Source: Hemibagrus wyckioides
Lineage: Eukaryota; Chordata; Actinopteri; Siluriformes; Bagridae
Direction of reading: 5' to 3'
Assembly (NCBI RefSeq): GCF_019097595.1
Contig: NC_080718.1
Span: 14,550,157 to 14,614,156, forward strand
DNA: 64,000 nt
The translations under genes and the position numbers were made by a program. This document shows positions 1-27,554 of the stretch, in pieces (within the stretch, counting starts at the first letter, position 1; every line of letters starts with the position of its first letter). The notes under the pieces were generated by a model. That model saw nothing but the letters and a program-made list of their open reading frames with translations, was not told where the DNA came from and did no database searches.

Positions 1-271
1 TCAGATCCTAGACTGAGGTGGTCATTGCAGAACGTTGATTTTGTGTCCAATTAAACATTAGTTGATTTGGCACTATCATCTCTGGCTCATTAACTTGTTT
101 GTGGCCAGGGCTGAAATATCTTGGAACTTAGCAGAATTCATATTTTCACTCACAAGTTTTCACTCACAACAATCTGACCACAACACACAATGCCAACTAT
201 AGTTCGATTAACATTTGGTAAAGTTTGTGTGAGCAGTTCGTTTTTTAAAACTTGGCAAAAATTTGGTTCAC

Positions 272-272
<1 letters not shown>

Positions 273-347
<75 letters not shown>

Positions 348-348
348 G

Positions 349-402
<54 letters not shown>
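273..402. repeat. (TA)n microsatellite, interrupted
   Basis: An alternating TA tract of about 130 bp broken once near 343-358 by a short non-TA segment. It produces spurious Ile-Tyr reading frames on both strands. Confidence 0.95.
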
Positions 403-405
<3 letters not shown>

Positions 406-1437
406 TTGAAAGAAAATTACAATGATTTTTTTGTTGTGCATTTCTTGGAAGTGTGCTAGTAATTCTGCATGGCATTATATGTTGGAATTTTTGCAATGGC
501 TTTATTTAGTGAATAACACTGAAGTGATTTGAGGATCATCTCATTCAGTGGTATTCAGTATGCAAAATCCTGGTAATTTATCTGCTAAAGAACTGTGGTA
601 AATTCTCTAAGATGTGTGATTTACAAATGGACTTCCATTTTTTTAGAGCTTAGAGCTTAGCGCATATCATTTCACACATCATTGTGAAAATGGTTATATT
701 ATTTGACCACCACATACAGCTTCAGATGAAGCTCAAGAAACATTCCAGCCTGTATACAAGAGATTTGTATTGTAACATTCAAGACACGTTTAAAAAGAAA
801 TCTCATCTATCAATGTGTATAGAACCAAATAGAAGTATAGACATAGCATAACATCTAAAGATTACTAATTAAGTTTGCTAGCTGATGAAGCCAAGGTTTT
901 TGTATCTTCTGCATGTTTTGTTTAAATGATGTCAGTGGTTACTGGAGGAGCCACAGAACAAGAATTTCATTATATTGTGTAAATGACTGTCTTCTGTAAA
1001 TAAACCTAAACTACATAAACTCTTGAATCTTGAAAAAGTAATAAATCAAATAAAATTACACAAAAGTAGAAGTAACTAAAAAAATAATTAAAAAAAATAA
1101 TAATACATAACAATAATCACTATAATAAAAATACATTTAGAAAGAAGAAAGAAGAAAGAAAGAAAGAAGATTACAAAGAATACATTTAGAAATATGTAAT
1201 TAAAGTAGAATGTGTTCATTCCAAAGAGCCCTACAGGACATGCGTGTGTATGTATGTGCCATATGTAATTAACCGAACTAATTTCCTACCATTAAGACAT
1301 TCTGACTCTGGCAATTTGGCTAGTTAGGCTAATGTGAGCGCATTGGCCAAGCTGCCTGTTTGTGTTGATAATACTTCTAAGCTCTTTCAAGGTGGTTTAT
1401 AAATGCTCTCTCTCTGAATTAGTACTCTAGAGGTGGG

Positions 1438-1440
1438 GGG

Positions 1441-1487
<47 letters not shown>

Positions 1488-1488
1488 G
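1438..1488. repeat. (GA)n microsatellite with G run
   Basis: A GGGGGG run followed by about 22 GA dinucleotides with one interruption, ending 39 bp before the SLC46-like exon at 1527. Confidence 0.95.
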
Positions 1489-1526
1489 GTAACGATATGT
1501 GCCTTTATGTGCTTATGTCTCCCCAG

Positions 1527-15816
<14,290 letters not shown>

Positions 15817-15873
15817 GAATATCTCTCACTGTCATCCTGTACAGACTGCTATTTGATGATTTACTGAAGATCC

Positions 15874-15879
15874 ATTAAA
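15874..15879 (+). promoter_or_regulatory. Candidate polyadenylation signal ATTAAA
   Basis: ATTAAA lies 58 nt after the SLC46-like stop codon, the first such hexamer downstream. A 3' UTR this short would be unusual but possible; distal signals cannot be excluded by reading alone. Confidence 0.35.
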
Positions 15880-17369
15880 AACGATAGCAAGTTTTACTTC
15901 CCACAGGGCCTTTAATTGACTCAAAACATCGCTAATTAGTACATGTAATGTGGATGTACAATATAGAAGCCACAGTATATATTTTAGATATAAGTTTTTA
16001 TATTAGTCATCTCTCATACTTCTAATGAAACTGTATTGAAACCACACGAGAATTTTCCTACTCAGTCACATATATAATTAGCCTAGACTGAATTCCACTA
16101 AAGGGGCAGCACAAAAAATAACAGAACATGCCAGCATGGTTCAAATGTTACTAATGTAGAGAAAACTGTGAAAAGTACTCATAGGAAGTCGTTTGGAGCG
16201 GTGTGATTTGATTGAGTGTATAAAGAGCGTAAGCCATAATAACAACCATAATGAAATAAGAACACTGAAAGGTCAATGGCATACCGAGGAGAGGTAATTG
16301 AGAATTGCAGCTTTAAACTGTTCTCCCTGATAAGCCATTCCACAGCTTGAGCAAAGGGACCATCCTCAATATTCTCTTTCACCTCTAGTATGGAGGCCTG
16401 GAATTGGTCTCCAATTAGGGAGATTGTATTTAATCATGGGCCAAGCTATTTTGAAATCGTTGCCCCGTTAATTGGGCTGCAGGCATGTTCTGTTAGTGTG
16501 TCCATTGGCACCAGAAACGACTGGCATTGTGATATATGCTGGCAAATAAAAAAACAAATGCTCAGTGTTTAAACTATGTTGAGGCAGATATCGGAGATAA
16601 AAGCTCCTTGAATAAAGTAATTAACATTGTTAGACCCTGTTTAGGTGTGGGTGATTAAAAGATTTTATCTGACCTATTATCTGAAAACATTTATCAAGAC
16701 CATATCATGATCATGGTCAAACAATCCCAAAAAAGTAATTTAGTTTGGGATTGTATTTGAATCTACTTATTATCCTCTCTATTTTCAGTAGATTGTGTGC
16801 AGTTAATGCTAGGACAATCAGACCAGGGAACATGAGCGTATTATAAAGCCCATCACAGTAGATGATTAAAGCAAGGAAGAAGTCTAGATAGTGTAATACA
16901 CATGTATGTAATATTGTTCCTTTAGATATTAGTGAGGTGATGAACCTAGATGTAGTTAAGCAATTGATGTAGGAGATGACTTTCCTTGAGCAGGTAAAGG
17001 CTCTGAATTTATGAATTTGTAAATGAGAGAGATTCAGTTGTAGCTCTAAAATACTGTGCACTTTGTGAATCCCTGGGAAAAATCTGCTGTTGTACTGCTT
17101 GAATTGTCAAAAAAAAAAATGTGTGCGACATACTGATTGGAGTGTACTTTGTTGATGACATAGACAACTACTAAATTAGTTTGATAATGAAGGTCCATTA
17201 ATGTGCCCAAAGAAGGACAAGTGATGATGACAGCTCTCACAGGATCAAATACTCATCAGACTCAAACTGCAGAGATGTGTAAATGTGTAAAAATGTTAGT
17301 CTTTTGGGGAGAACTCTAATGCAGGATGGGAGGATGTTGCGGTGTGGTATCTTGGTGTTAGAAATGATA
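15880..17369. other. Intergenic sequence with candidate conserved non-coding element (16170-16560)
   Basis: No exon is recognised. At 16170-16560 the sequence is non-repetitive and contains several ATTAGG/TAATTG homeodomain-like cores (for example tctccaattagggag near 16410 and ccgttaattggg near 16465). This is an inference from texture, not from alignment. Confidence 0.3.
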
Positions 17370-18500
17370 GCTTAATGTAACCAACCTTGATATGAGAAAA
17401 GGAAGCTTGGACGGGTGTTCAGTAGAGGACCATGAAAAGATGATAGAAAGGATGGTGGTGAAAGGCATTGGAAGGAGGTTGAGGAAAGGGTTTTGAGGAG
17501 AGTTTTGTCGGGCTCAGTCCCAGAGGTAAGGGTGTGTGATGAGGAAGAGAAGAAAAATAACTGAGTGGTCAGGACAGTAGGAAAGATCATATTTTAGTGT
17601 GAGAACATTGACCAGGGTGGACAGGGATTTGGGCAACCAACTGACACTAGACAGAAGTGGACATGCCAGAGTGAATTCATCTGAGAAGTTTAAAATTGAC
17701 ATGAAGCAGCTTGAGTAAAGAGCAAAGTAAATTCCAAAGTTATAGTTGCTGCAGATCAGCAGACATTTTGTGGCTGTCATGGGGTGAGGTGATTAAAGGA
17801 CTCATAACTAAAGAAAAAGCAGGTGCAGTATGATAGTGGCTGGAATATATAGCATGTTTGAAAATATCACATAATTTATTTTTAAGTATTTTAACAATAT
17901 GGAATGTCGGCTTCTTGATACAACAGTGTTTATTTTCCAGTGAGTAAGGATAACAGTGACAAGAAAGAATTCCTCTGGATTTGGAAGTAGGAAGCCATCA
18001 AAGATATCATTGTATTAGATATGTGAGGTGAGAAGACAAGTTGTTGTTAGATCAACAATCACCAGTCTATCAGGGAAAACTGAACAGGACTGACAGAGTA
18101 GAATCAGTGTGGGCCTCAGGATTATAGGAGGACTGACAGGAAAGGGATTGGAATGAATAATGACAGGAGGTGAAGAGAGCTTGGGAAAAAGGGTTGAAGT
18201 GAGTAAGGGATAAAAAAATGGAGGGGTGAGGACGTATAAGAACAAAATAAATGCTCTTTGAGTGCAAGTAATGATGATTCCCCTGTTCAGTGGACATGGA
18301 GGAAGAAGCAGACAAACCACCAGTGCTGCAGAGGATGTAGAAGGCAGTTGCTGAGTCCTTGGAGGTGGGGACGTCAATGAGTGTTTTCAGAAGGATCAAG
18401 GCTAGTACAGGTGTCAAGTAGCAGATTCTGCTGAGACCAAACTGGATAGAGAAGCTTGGAATGTCAAAACATGGATCAGCAAGAATAATTAGCAAGAGGA
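17370..18500 (-). mobile_element. Possible LINE relic (tentative)
   Basis: The - strand is pyrimidine-rich and gives fragments such as LTLKYDLSYCPDHSVIFLL and SSTSFQCLSPPSFLSSF that loosely recall the endonuclease-to-reverse-transcriptase linker of fish L2-type LINEs (…SDHHxxxFxL…LSPxxLSSxV). Frames are short and broken and no catalytic motif is visible, so this could be chance. Confidence 0.22.
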
Positions 18501-20049
18501 ATCAGGAGACTAGTGGCAGCTCCGGAAAGACTTGTCAACCAATGCCATGATTTCATGTTCCATAATGAAATAATTAAATTGTACTTTAGTTTTAGTCTAC
18601 TACTATAGTGTAGATAGTACATACATTTTGCCTTAGCCAGCAGAAGGGATGTTTCTCCCAAACTAGTTATTTTGTAAATACATTTTGTGTTACAGGAGAC
18701 TGCTCTCCTGCCCTTGGTGCCTAGGGGCAGATGATGCTGACATCTTTCATAATGAGAAATGTAAGCAGCTACTAATGGCCCTGCATACAAACCCTCCAAA
18801 ACATATATCTGTTTGTTAGCATAGAAAAATCATTATTTTTCCATAGACTCTCTCCTTATTACTACCATGATCAATACACACCAGCATGGAAGAATGAGTA
18901 TTGGGCTCGTTGCTCAGCTGCATGGAGGTTTATTGTATCAAAATGGACCAATAAAAATAGAGTTGTGTAATAAGAACCACAGAGTTTCCCAAACCAAGCA
19001 CATTCTTTCAGCACTTATAGCTCCATGAACTGGTGCACAATGCATTACCTGGTGTTTCAGGGGTTTATTTTGTTGATGTTATATAGAGTTTATCACTAGA
19101 AGACTTCAAAAGAATTTCAAATAGGTAGGATGCTGAGCAGGTTGAGGGTTAAGCTCATGGACCCAAATGTGTCAAAACTGGGATTTGAACAGTCCCAAGC
19201 AGGAAACCCAAAGCTTTAACTACAAAACCACCACATCCACATTTCACAGCAAAGATACTGAATATAATAAAATGTCCTTTAGTATAAGAGCAAGCTCTTT
19301 AAGCATCAGCAAGTGTTTTTGGTTTCCAAATTATAACAGGATTTATTAATAATTCTCAACCGATGCATGATTCCATGAAGATATTTCTTCTGGGCATTGG
19401 TCATTTATTTATATTTGACAAATCAATCAATGGCTACCACCAACAGTGCAAACTTCTAGATATGTTAAGGGCATCCAGGTAAGAAGTCAGAAAAGTACTG
19501 TTAATTTATCATAGATAGATTTTAATAGATTAAAGTGATGATAATATGACATGAAATGTGATAGATTTTCATTTAATTGAATCTCATTTAGTGTTTAATG
19601 TATAACATAATGTATATGTAATAACACCACAGTTTGCCTGCAATACAGGTTCATTTTATTTAGCATATCATTCTTATTCAAGATGCTACTGTTTCCGCAA
19701 TCAAAAAGGCTACAATGGACCCATCGTTGTGCTGCAATTTCATTATTATAACTGGAGAATCACAGAATTATGTTGATTATGTTGATTTGAGCACTATATC
19801 CATGGTTATTCATGAATTTGATTGCTTTCATTGACTGTGAAGGTTCATTGTATGTTGCATTAATTGCCATACTGGTGTAATGTTTGTGGTTTTATAGGTT
19901 AAACATTTTGGAAGCATTTAAAGAAAGAGTTCGGTCAATTTCTGATATGTAGTCTTTAATGAGACTGTATGTCTTGCTTATTTTTAGCTAATTGTGTAAA
20001 TGCAAATAATATCATTGGTGTTGGAGATGGTGACTCACTTTCTGCTAAA
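18501..20049. other. Intergenic sequence, mostly nothing recognised
   Basis: Apart from the degenerate SINE at 19117-19232, I see AT-rich unique sequence with no coding signature. Confidence 0.5.
19117..19232 (-). mobile_element. Degenerate tRNA-derived SINE fragment
   Basis: On the - strand it reads GTGGTTTTGTAGTTAAAGC, then TGTTCAAATCCCAG (B-box-like), TTGGGTCCATGAGC and TTAACCCTCAACCTGCTCAG. The same blocks, in the same order, occur in the better copy at 63338-63535. The tail is missing. Confidence 0.6.
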
Positions 20050-20935
20050 ACACGGAAGATTGGTAGCTGAGGATGTACTGTAAGGGAATGAGCTGGGTGG
20101 CTAAGTGCCTCACAAAATGACTGTAGGAGCCTGCCAAATTCTTACATAGTTTTAATCTATTTTACCATTGGCTTGTAAGTGATTGGCCTGTGGATTAGCA
20201 TTACAGCTTTTCCATTAATTTCTTTCAGGCATGGGATGTGAAATTTGCTTCCTGGTCGCTCACAATGTCCTCTGGTAATTCAAAGCATCTGAACACATGG
20301 TGAAACAAGAGCTCAGCAGTTTCAACAGGTGTGGATGGCTCAGACTGCTACCTGTCTACCTGTGGGAAGCTTAAATCAATCTATGATCAACAGGTTCGCT
20401 GTCATTTTTTTGGGAGATCAGTAGGTTGGTCATGAAATTAAGGGCAAGGTGTGTTGAGGAACAGGCATTGAGGAACTGGCATAAATTACCTGCAGGTAAG
20501 GTCTGTGAAACCATGGACTGGGTACAGACAGTGCATGATGATATGATGATGTCAGTAAACATATCTCCACTGGTAGGTGACGTGCAATCCCAGGTGATGG
20601 GTTGTACCCAAAAACTGAGGGGAATGCAATGTTTCTCCATTGGGACAAGTCTTGGTTGGCTTGGGTAATTTTCCTCAGTTAGTTATTGGGTAGGATCATG
20701 TAGGAAAGGAAGTCAGCATTACAATTTTTTTGAACTGGGATGAAATAAAATGCTGTAATTAAACCTGGTGAAAAACACAGCCCATCTTGTTTGGCATCGT
20801 TTGGTTGTTCTTGGATATTCCAGGTTCTATCAGTCTGTGAGGATGAGGAACAGATGTAGAGTCCCTTCTAGCCAATATCTCCATTTCTCAAGGCTAGTTT
20901 TACGGTGAGTAGTCACCTGAGCCGGCATCACCTAG
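20050..20935 (-). pseudogene. Ty3/gypsy LTR-retrotransposon pol relic (RNase H to integrase)
   Basis: Read on the - strand, 20925-20700 carries RNase H-type phrases (KLALRNGDIGWKG, TDRTWNIQEQPNDAKQDG, LCFSPG). Next, 20600-20410 carries the integrase zinc-finger remainder (CTVCTQSMVSQTLPAGNLC) and HLALNFMTNLLISQ. Then 20330-20220 carries [15 protein letters not shown] and DIVSD-like integrase core phrases in shifted frames. The order RNase H then integrase is that of Ty3/gypsy pol. Many stops and frameshifts and missing gag, protease and reverse transcriptase show an old dead copy. The family assignment is from memory of fish gypsy elements. Confidence 0.72.
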
Positions 20936-21059
20936 TGCCAATTGAACATTCCTACCATGTTTCAGGCAAAGTGTACTGTCAGGTTGCAGAGATTGTGCCA
21001 GTAAATGCTTTTATTGAAAGACTGGCAAATACAAAAAAAAAAAATCCAAGACACTAGAT

Positions 21060-21275
21060 TTGTTTAGCTGAAAGGTTGAGAGAGAGGTGTGAGGTTAGCC
21101 AATGAACAGACTGGGTCTTTCAGAGTGCCAGACAAAATGATAATCAAGGTAGACACAGAATCCATATACACTGACCAGCAGAGAGTATGAAGGCTTTGAA
21201 GTGCAAGGAGTCCATGGTTGTAGTTTGTGGTGCATTCTGGGATATGTAGTTATGAAGGAGGTGAGGGAAATATTT
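21060..21275 (-). mobile_element. Possible LTR fragment next to the gypsy relic (tentative)
   Basis: The phrase gcattctgggatatgtagtt (21231-21250) and the preceding agccaatgaacagactgg / ccagacaaaatgataatcaagg resemble antisense fish gypsy LTRs. It lies on the side where the 5' LTR of the - strand relic at 20050-20935 would be expected if the intervening gag-pol were deleted. No second LTR copy was found nearby to confirm it. Confidence 0.33.
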
Positions 21276-21281
21276 CTGATG

Positions 21282-21283
<2 letters not shown>

Positions 21284-21340
<57 letters not shown>
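21284..21340. repeat. (ATT)n microsatellite
   Basis: About nineteen ATT units. Confidence 0.97.
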
Positions 21341-21341
<1 letters not shown>

Positions 21342-24300
21342 AGATCTTATATCAGTCATGCTGATTACTGAATTTTGCCCATTTCTCCATACATGGCTCC
21401 CTTCTCATGCATTGTGGCAGGATTTGTTTGATCTTTTATCTTTTGTGCCTAGCATATTGAAGGCTGTCTCTGTTAATGCTGTACATATTCTCCTAGAGCT
21501 TCTGATGTAAATATAATACCCTTCTACTTCTATTATGAACATGCAGATCACTGACATATAACTGGAATCCATTCCAGCGTTTGGCCCCTTATAGCTGCTC
21601 GGCTCATCAGGCCTGTAGGTCCTAATGAAATCTGCGCCTATACATTAGGCTCTTTTGTGCAATTTCCATTCTGGAGCTCCATTTTCAAATTTAGAGTTAT
21701 GAAAGCATGGCAAGAGTGGTACACTTGCACAGGCCACTGCTCAGCAGCAATCTGTACATTTTTTCCACATCAGCCCTGAAGAATTAAGTTAAGCAGAGCA
21801 TCTTGTGAAGGCTTTGTGGTTTTCATGCGGATATCAGGATCCATTTTGTTTATACATCATGTGTCGTGGTGCATGAAATTGCTTCCGTCTGCCTTGTATT
21901 TTCTTTTACAATATAACATTGAGGTATATACACTCTGGGAAAGAACTGAGGAGGGACAGATGAGCCAGAACCTTTGATTATGGCTGCAAAGGATAAATTA
22001 TGAGTGACAAAGGTTTTCACCTGGGGCATGATTTTATCATTAAATATATTTGGTGGCTTGTTTTGTTTTTTGTTTTCTTGGGCTGTTAGAGAAAACTGCA
22101 GTAAATTGATTGATTAATTCCCTGTTCCATCCAAGAGCAAATTACTATTTTGGTGTAATATATATACATTTCTCTATATTGTTTTGTACCTTTACCTAAA
22201 GGGACTTTGATCTGTTCTGTTTGTGCAGGTAAAAAGGAATCAATCAGAGCGATGAGTTGTGGCTGACCTAAAGGTTAATTGTACCTTTGGCTGGCTGATC
22301 TGTAAATGCTGCAGAAAATGCATTTCTATGTCTTTTCCGTTCGATACCTTATACCGTACTCTTACAAGCAACGACTATTTTAATTGTATTTCTTGGCCTT
22401 GTACAATTCAGAGACTCTGTGTTGTCTTTTCATAGCTCCAGGGTCCCATGGTTCAGTCGTATCTTTTTCCTGTGTTTGCATGCGTTTCCTCTGAGTTCTC
22501 CCGTTTCCTACTGCTACCAAAAACATGCAGGCTGGTGGATTGGTTACAGTAATTTTTCTCCTATGTACAAATGAGTGTGTTCATCATTATTAAATAGTTT
22601 AGCACACTGTTTCAGTGGAAAGTCCTACTGCTTGTACCGACATACTCAAAACCTCTTCAGAGAATCCTCTTTTACAGAGATTCTTAAAGCTAACAGACAG
22701 AAATTCATGCAAGGCCCACTAAATAAAATGAATCTGAAACTGGACAGAACTAACATATACTTTAACTGATATTGATTCTGAAATTCATTTGTTTAGTAAT
22801 CAGACAGCAGCAGATTCTTGATGACTTGTGACTTTTTGCAGTGATATTTTTGAATACTTTTATACTTAAACCAGTTTTTTGTTATTGCATTAATTTTATA
22901 TTGCATAAAGTTAAACCCATTGGGGATTTATTTCACGTCTTTGAAGCTTCGGATTTGGATTTTTTTCAGATTGAAAAAGTGTGTGCTTCTAATTATTCAT
23001 TAGCAGGAATCAGAAGACTGCACTAATGAACCGTGGGTACTGCATGTGCTTTGGAGAAACACAGAAAGAAACAACAGCATATATGCTGTTTGGCACAAAT
23101 AAACATAAGACCCATGTCATAAGCATAAAAAAGATCCTGAAGAAACGTGAGAGATTATGATTTATACCAATTTCCATGGGAAAGGATGGGTTACAGAGAC
23201 ATGAGACACAGATTTGGGACAGGGGGTCTTCAGAGGAGCAAGGATTAAAGTGCTTTAGATGAACATCAAAGAGTGCTGGGGGCCTTCTTCTCAGTGTGGG
23301 AACATGAAAAAGAATTTCCTCACGACGAGACTGCACCGCTGTCCATTATGGCACTCTCTCTTAGAATTTTAACAAGCTCTCTCATGTCAGCAATGCTAGT
23401 TTATTGTCTTAGAGCTGGATTTAATACGCTCTGAACCCCGGCTGCTGGAGGAAGGATGGCCCTGTCACTCCACTTTCACCAACTCTACTTTTCCGCCTCA
23501 CTAAAGTCAGCAATCCACTTTGCTGAAGACATGACCATTTTCTCCCTTATTTATTTATTTATCTTCATTTTTTATTCAATCAGGTCCAAGTTTACTTTGC
23601 TTTGATGTAGGATGAAACGGCTCCTTTCAATATTTGTTTAAGCACATGTTTTCTTCTCTGCAAGTCATATTATTAGTCATGGTTCAGAAATGTGCTGATC
23701 TGCATAAGGTTATTCATCTGCATAGACAGATTAAATGTTTAAAGCAGGGCTGAGGGTGTAATTTTAGATGCTTTAGTGCTTTTCATTGTTGACAGTGATA
23801 TGAAAAGATAAAGCATGCAGGCTGCAATGTGCTTCATGGTGAACTTCTGAAACTTCTGCACCGCTTGCTATGCACATATCCTCTTATCCCTTTCTTTCTC
23901 CTTTTTAAATATTTCTCTCGCTGTCTCTACTTATCTCTCTCTTCCTTATATTGTCTTTGACTCTCTTCAGCATGTCTGTTAAAACTTATCCAAGTGCGTG
24001 TTATAAGTACAATTCTTAAACAAGCAGGGAATCCCATGAAAAAGCATTTAAAGAAATACAAATTTGGAATGAAATGAAAATAAACATAGTGTAAATAAAA
24101 ATAGGTATTCGATGCAATGGCAGTATTGTGCGTTTTTTAGCAAGTGGGGCAGGAGTGGGGAAGCACTGTCAGAAGTTTGGATGTAAGCTGCCCTGAGGGC
24201 TTCTCAAGCAGAAAATGTGGAGAGCTGCAATATGCTATATCCTTCTTGGCTGCCCTGGGAGCACCTGACAGGGCTGCTTCAGATGTGTATAAAGTGACCT

Positions 24301-27300
24301 AGTTATAGCGATGCCACTGAGTTATCCCCATGTGTGGCCATGAGCTGATGTTCCAACTCATTTCAGTGAGTATCACAGCTTCTTAGCAGGTGCTAGGGGC
24401 AGTAGCATGTGCTGTGATTCACTTAGTATGTGCAGCCTTCTGCAGCAGGAAAATGGCACGTCTTTTTGCGGCTGACTGAGCACCAAACCTGGAAATATGA
24501 TCCATGCTGCGTGGTCCTGCTGAAAGAAATGGCAATGACTGCTCCAGGCATTTGTAGCTGGTGGTTACCTGAAGCAATCAGTCCTCCAGATCTGAGATCC
24601 TCTAATGGAGAATGAATAAATCTCCCCTAGAAAGCAGGGGTTTCAGAGGTGTCTTGCTCGCTGCAATTATCCAAGTTCTGAAAAAAGGTGCTGAATAAGT
24701 GGAGCAGCTTGTCTACAGAATCATGCAATGAAGAAAAGTAATACAATTTCAATCCAATTTTTTGTTGAAGGAAAATCATTTAGAACCCCCTCTCTAAGGA
24801 TGGATGTGACAGCCAGCTAATAACTGCCTTAAAAGAAACTACTGTTTTCTTTTCCTCCTAATTCAGAATTTTTTCTATAAGAAAAGCCATGGGGCAAAGC
24901 CAACTTAACAGATGGAGCTCATCATTTTTCTTGCAGCATGCTACTGACCTGCCAATCAAAGCGTCTGCCTAAAAACAGTAACCTATTAGCTATTGGAATG
25001 GATCCCTATTTTTAGCAACTTATTACTCAACATGTGTGAACTCTTCAGTATTTCGTCATGGGGAAGGATTATTTAGTCTCAAAATCTGTTGTGTTCACTG
25101 AGCAATGGTTTAACACGATGACAGATTTTTACAGATGCTTTACTCCCAGTGTAGAGAATGCCTCTGCCTTTCCTTGTGCATGTACAGTGAGTGCCATGTT
25201 TGATCTGTCACGCTGCATCTCATGGCCTCAGAAATGAGGTCATCTGACAACCATACAATAAAATTAGGCTTTCCACAGAACACAATCTATCAAACTGTCA
25301 ATCTGAACTTTTCGGAGGGCCGAGAGATATCTGAAGATGAGGGAATTATCTGGCAGGAAAGCATTCAACTGAAAAATAAAAGGAGGGCAAAGAGCAAATA
25401 TTGTGATGTGTTAGCCTAGAGGTAAGGTTTAGCACACTCCAAATTTTTAAGTTGTTATATTGGGGTCCAGAAGGTGTTTTAAAGGAAAGATAGAGAATCT
25501 CTGCTTGCTCCAATGACTGACCTTCTCTTAAAAAAAGATGGACAGAAAAAGATGGACTTAAAAAAAAAGCTAGACAGAAGTTTTGTGGACATGGTTAGAG
25601 ATTCGAGATGGGTTTTGTCTCGTGAAGTGTTGGCTTGTAACAGGAGGCATTCTTCAGCCAATGAGCTCTCAGCACTACTAAAGTATACTCAGTGCTGTGA
25701 AAAAGATCAGCAATCAGGTGCATGCTATTGAAGTTTTTCAGCTTAGATACTGAAAGTCTATTGAAAGTGTTCCTTTTACAATTACTTATTTCCTCTTTCA
25801 ACTGTCTTTGAAGAATGCTCAAACGATTGGCTACTTGCCATAGTAACTGGTTTCCCAGATCTTTGCTTTTTTTATTTCTTTTCTTTCTGACTTTTTTTGT
25901 TGTTTCCATGAACAAATGCACATGCTCCACTTTCAGTTGTATATTTCTATTGTAATAGCCTTCCTGTACTTTCATCCATTATAATAATTTGGTGCACACT
26001 TTAATTCGCATAATGGTACAGCGCATGCCACCGGGATCTAGATTTAATGGATTGCTTCATCTTAGATCCTGGACCCAACATTTTAGTGAAAGTGTACCTT
26101 TCCGCCTCCAGTTATTTTATACATCTTTAACAACCGGCCCAGATCTTCTTTTTTTTTTTTTTAGTCCTTTTTGTTTTCCTGAATAAATGTGCACAAAAGT
26201 TCCACTTCAGTATTTGTAATATAATATAATCCTGTGCCTTTAGCCACAGTAATGTGTTGTGCACATTAGCTCTTATAAAGACGCAGCACATGCCACAAGG
26301 ATCTGGAGTTAATGGGCACAAAAACTGGTGAAAGACTAAAAAAGTCGGCGTATTTACCCATCGTCTGTATACTTTATAGAGTGTGTAGTATGATGATGGA
26401 AAATGAATCGTTAAATGCATGGTGCTTTCCATTTTGAAATTCCTCTGGGGTGTGTATAGCCTAGGTTTTGTTTTCTGTGAGATCAAAGAAAACAGGCCAC
26501 CGTTGCTCGGCCATGCTTTGCCTTCAGGATATGCGTTTTCCGTAAACCATTAGCCAGGCGTAGGGGGCACCGCAGGCATATAGTTTCAAACAGCCGCTGA
26601 TGACACTCAGCAGCCCTCAGCCATGGTGACAAGGGGACCATCATCCATTTTAACATGCACAAAAAAAGAGCATTTTACCCAGTCTGGCCTCACCAGAAGA
26701 GTTAGTAGAATACTTATGAGGGCATGGCTAGAAGCCTGAGTTCCCACAAGCTCAAAGAAAACTTTTAATGATCGCTGTAAGTAAGAGGGCTGGAACTCCC
26801 AGGACATAAAAACCATTAGTTCAAAAATATTGTATTGTGACAGAGATGCCCCCAGCTAAGGGTTCTGTAGTACTTGTGAAGTGCAGTCTACTGCTTCAGG
26901 AGTGTGACAAATGATATTAAGAGCTGGCAAGAGATCAGCTTGTGTATGAAACCTTTCTATCTGACACCAAGCTATATAAGAACATTTTAGAGAATATTTT
27001 ATGCATGGTGGATATGTGGCAGCAGCTCCCTATAATGTGCAGTCATATGACATACAATTCTCTGTTCTAGAGGATTAACTAGTCAGGGTTAGGTCTGAGA
27101 TGGCAGAATATTGTTTGGGAATTAAATCTCATACATACAAGCATGAAAGCTAATCAGGTTTTCTAGACATTTTTGGTTTATGCTGGATAAGCATTATCAT
27201 TTCACACCAGTATCAGAGATGTAACACAAATCTTGGCTCTCTTTATAATCCTTATTTTGTTTTCCTTCAGTGCTTTTATTTTTTACATTGAAATGCATTG

Positions 27301-27335
27301 AATGAATTAGGTGAAATAATCTGCAAACATGCCTC
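21341..27335. other. Intergenic sequence, one SINE fragment, otherwise nothing recognised
   Basis: About 6 kb of mostly unique AT-rich sequence. A SINE fragment occurs at 22436-22600 (listed separately). Short poly-T and poly-A runs are near 25550-25570 and 26150. No splice-bounded coding sequence could be recognised on either strand. Confidence 0.5.
22436..22600 (+). mobile_element. SINE fragment, body only
   Basis: The phrases gctccagggtcccatggttc, gcatgcgtttcctctgagtt, ctcccgtttcctactgctac and caaaaacatgcaggctggtg match the body of a widespread tRNA-derived fish SINE (DANA/mermaid-like). Shared phrases occur on the opposite strand at 36755-36975. The promoter head is not preserved. Confidence 0.65.
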
Positions 27336-27554
27336 CAAGTGTTTGGTGACACAGTTTTCATAATTGTAAATTGTATATTTTGTACACCACCACAATGGAT
27401 CTGAATGAAAGCCTTTTTTTTTACACAATCTTTACATTTTCACAGACTCTAAAGTAATTGGATAATTGGATAATATAAGGATTATTTTTAATACATGAAT
27501 GAAAATCGTTTGCTGTCAATGAAGTCCAGAAGACGTGGGCATTACTAAATGCTG

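Larger units (their letters stand above)
1..1526. other. Intronic or upstream AT-rich sequence, no exon recognised
   Basis: This stretch precedes the first visible SLC46-like exon and is presumably intron. It holds the (TA)n array at 273-402, an A-rich stretch with GAAA repeats near 1078-1180, and a GA-rich microsatellite at 1438-1488. I see no splice-bounded reading frame related to the transporter. Confidence 0.6.

Noticed and set aside
245..496. Reading frames made almost entirely of alternating Ile and Tyr on both strands (also at 2596-2904, 5198-5414 and 51030-51294)
   Set aside because: They are translations of (TA)n microsatellites, open on both strands because the dinucleotide contains no stop in these frames; no gene evidence.
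24117..24150. Phrase gcaatggcagtattgtgcg resembling the start of U4 snRNA
   Set aside because: Similarity stops after about 16 bases; no Sm site or stem-loops follow.
25595..25975. 126-codon open frame on the - strand, Lys-rich
   Set aside because: AT-rich composition, no motif, no splice context; probably chance.
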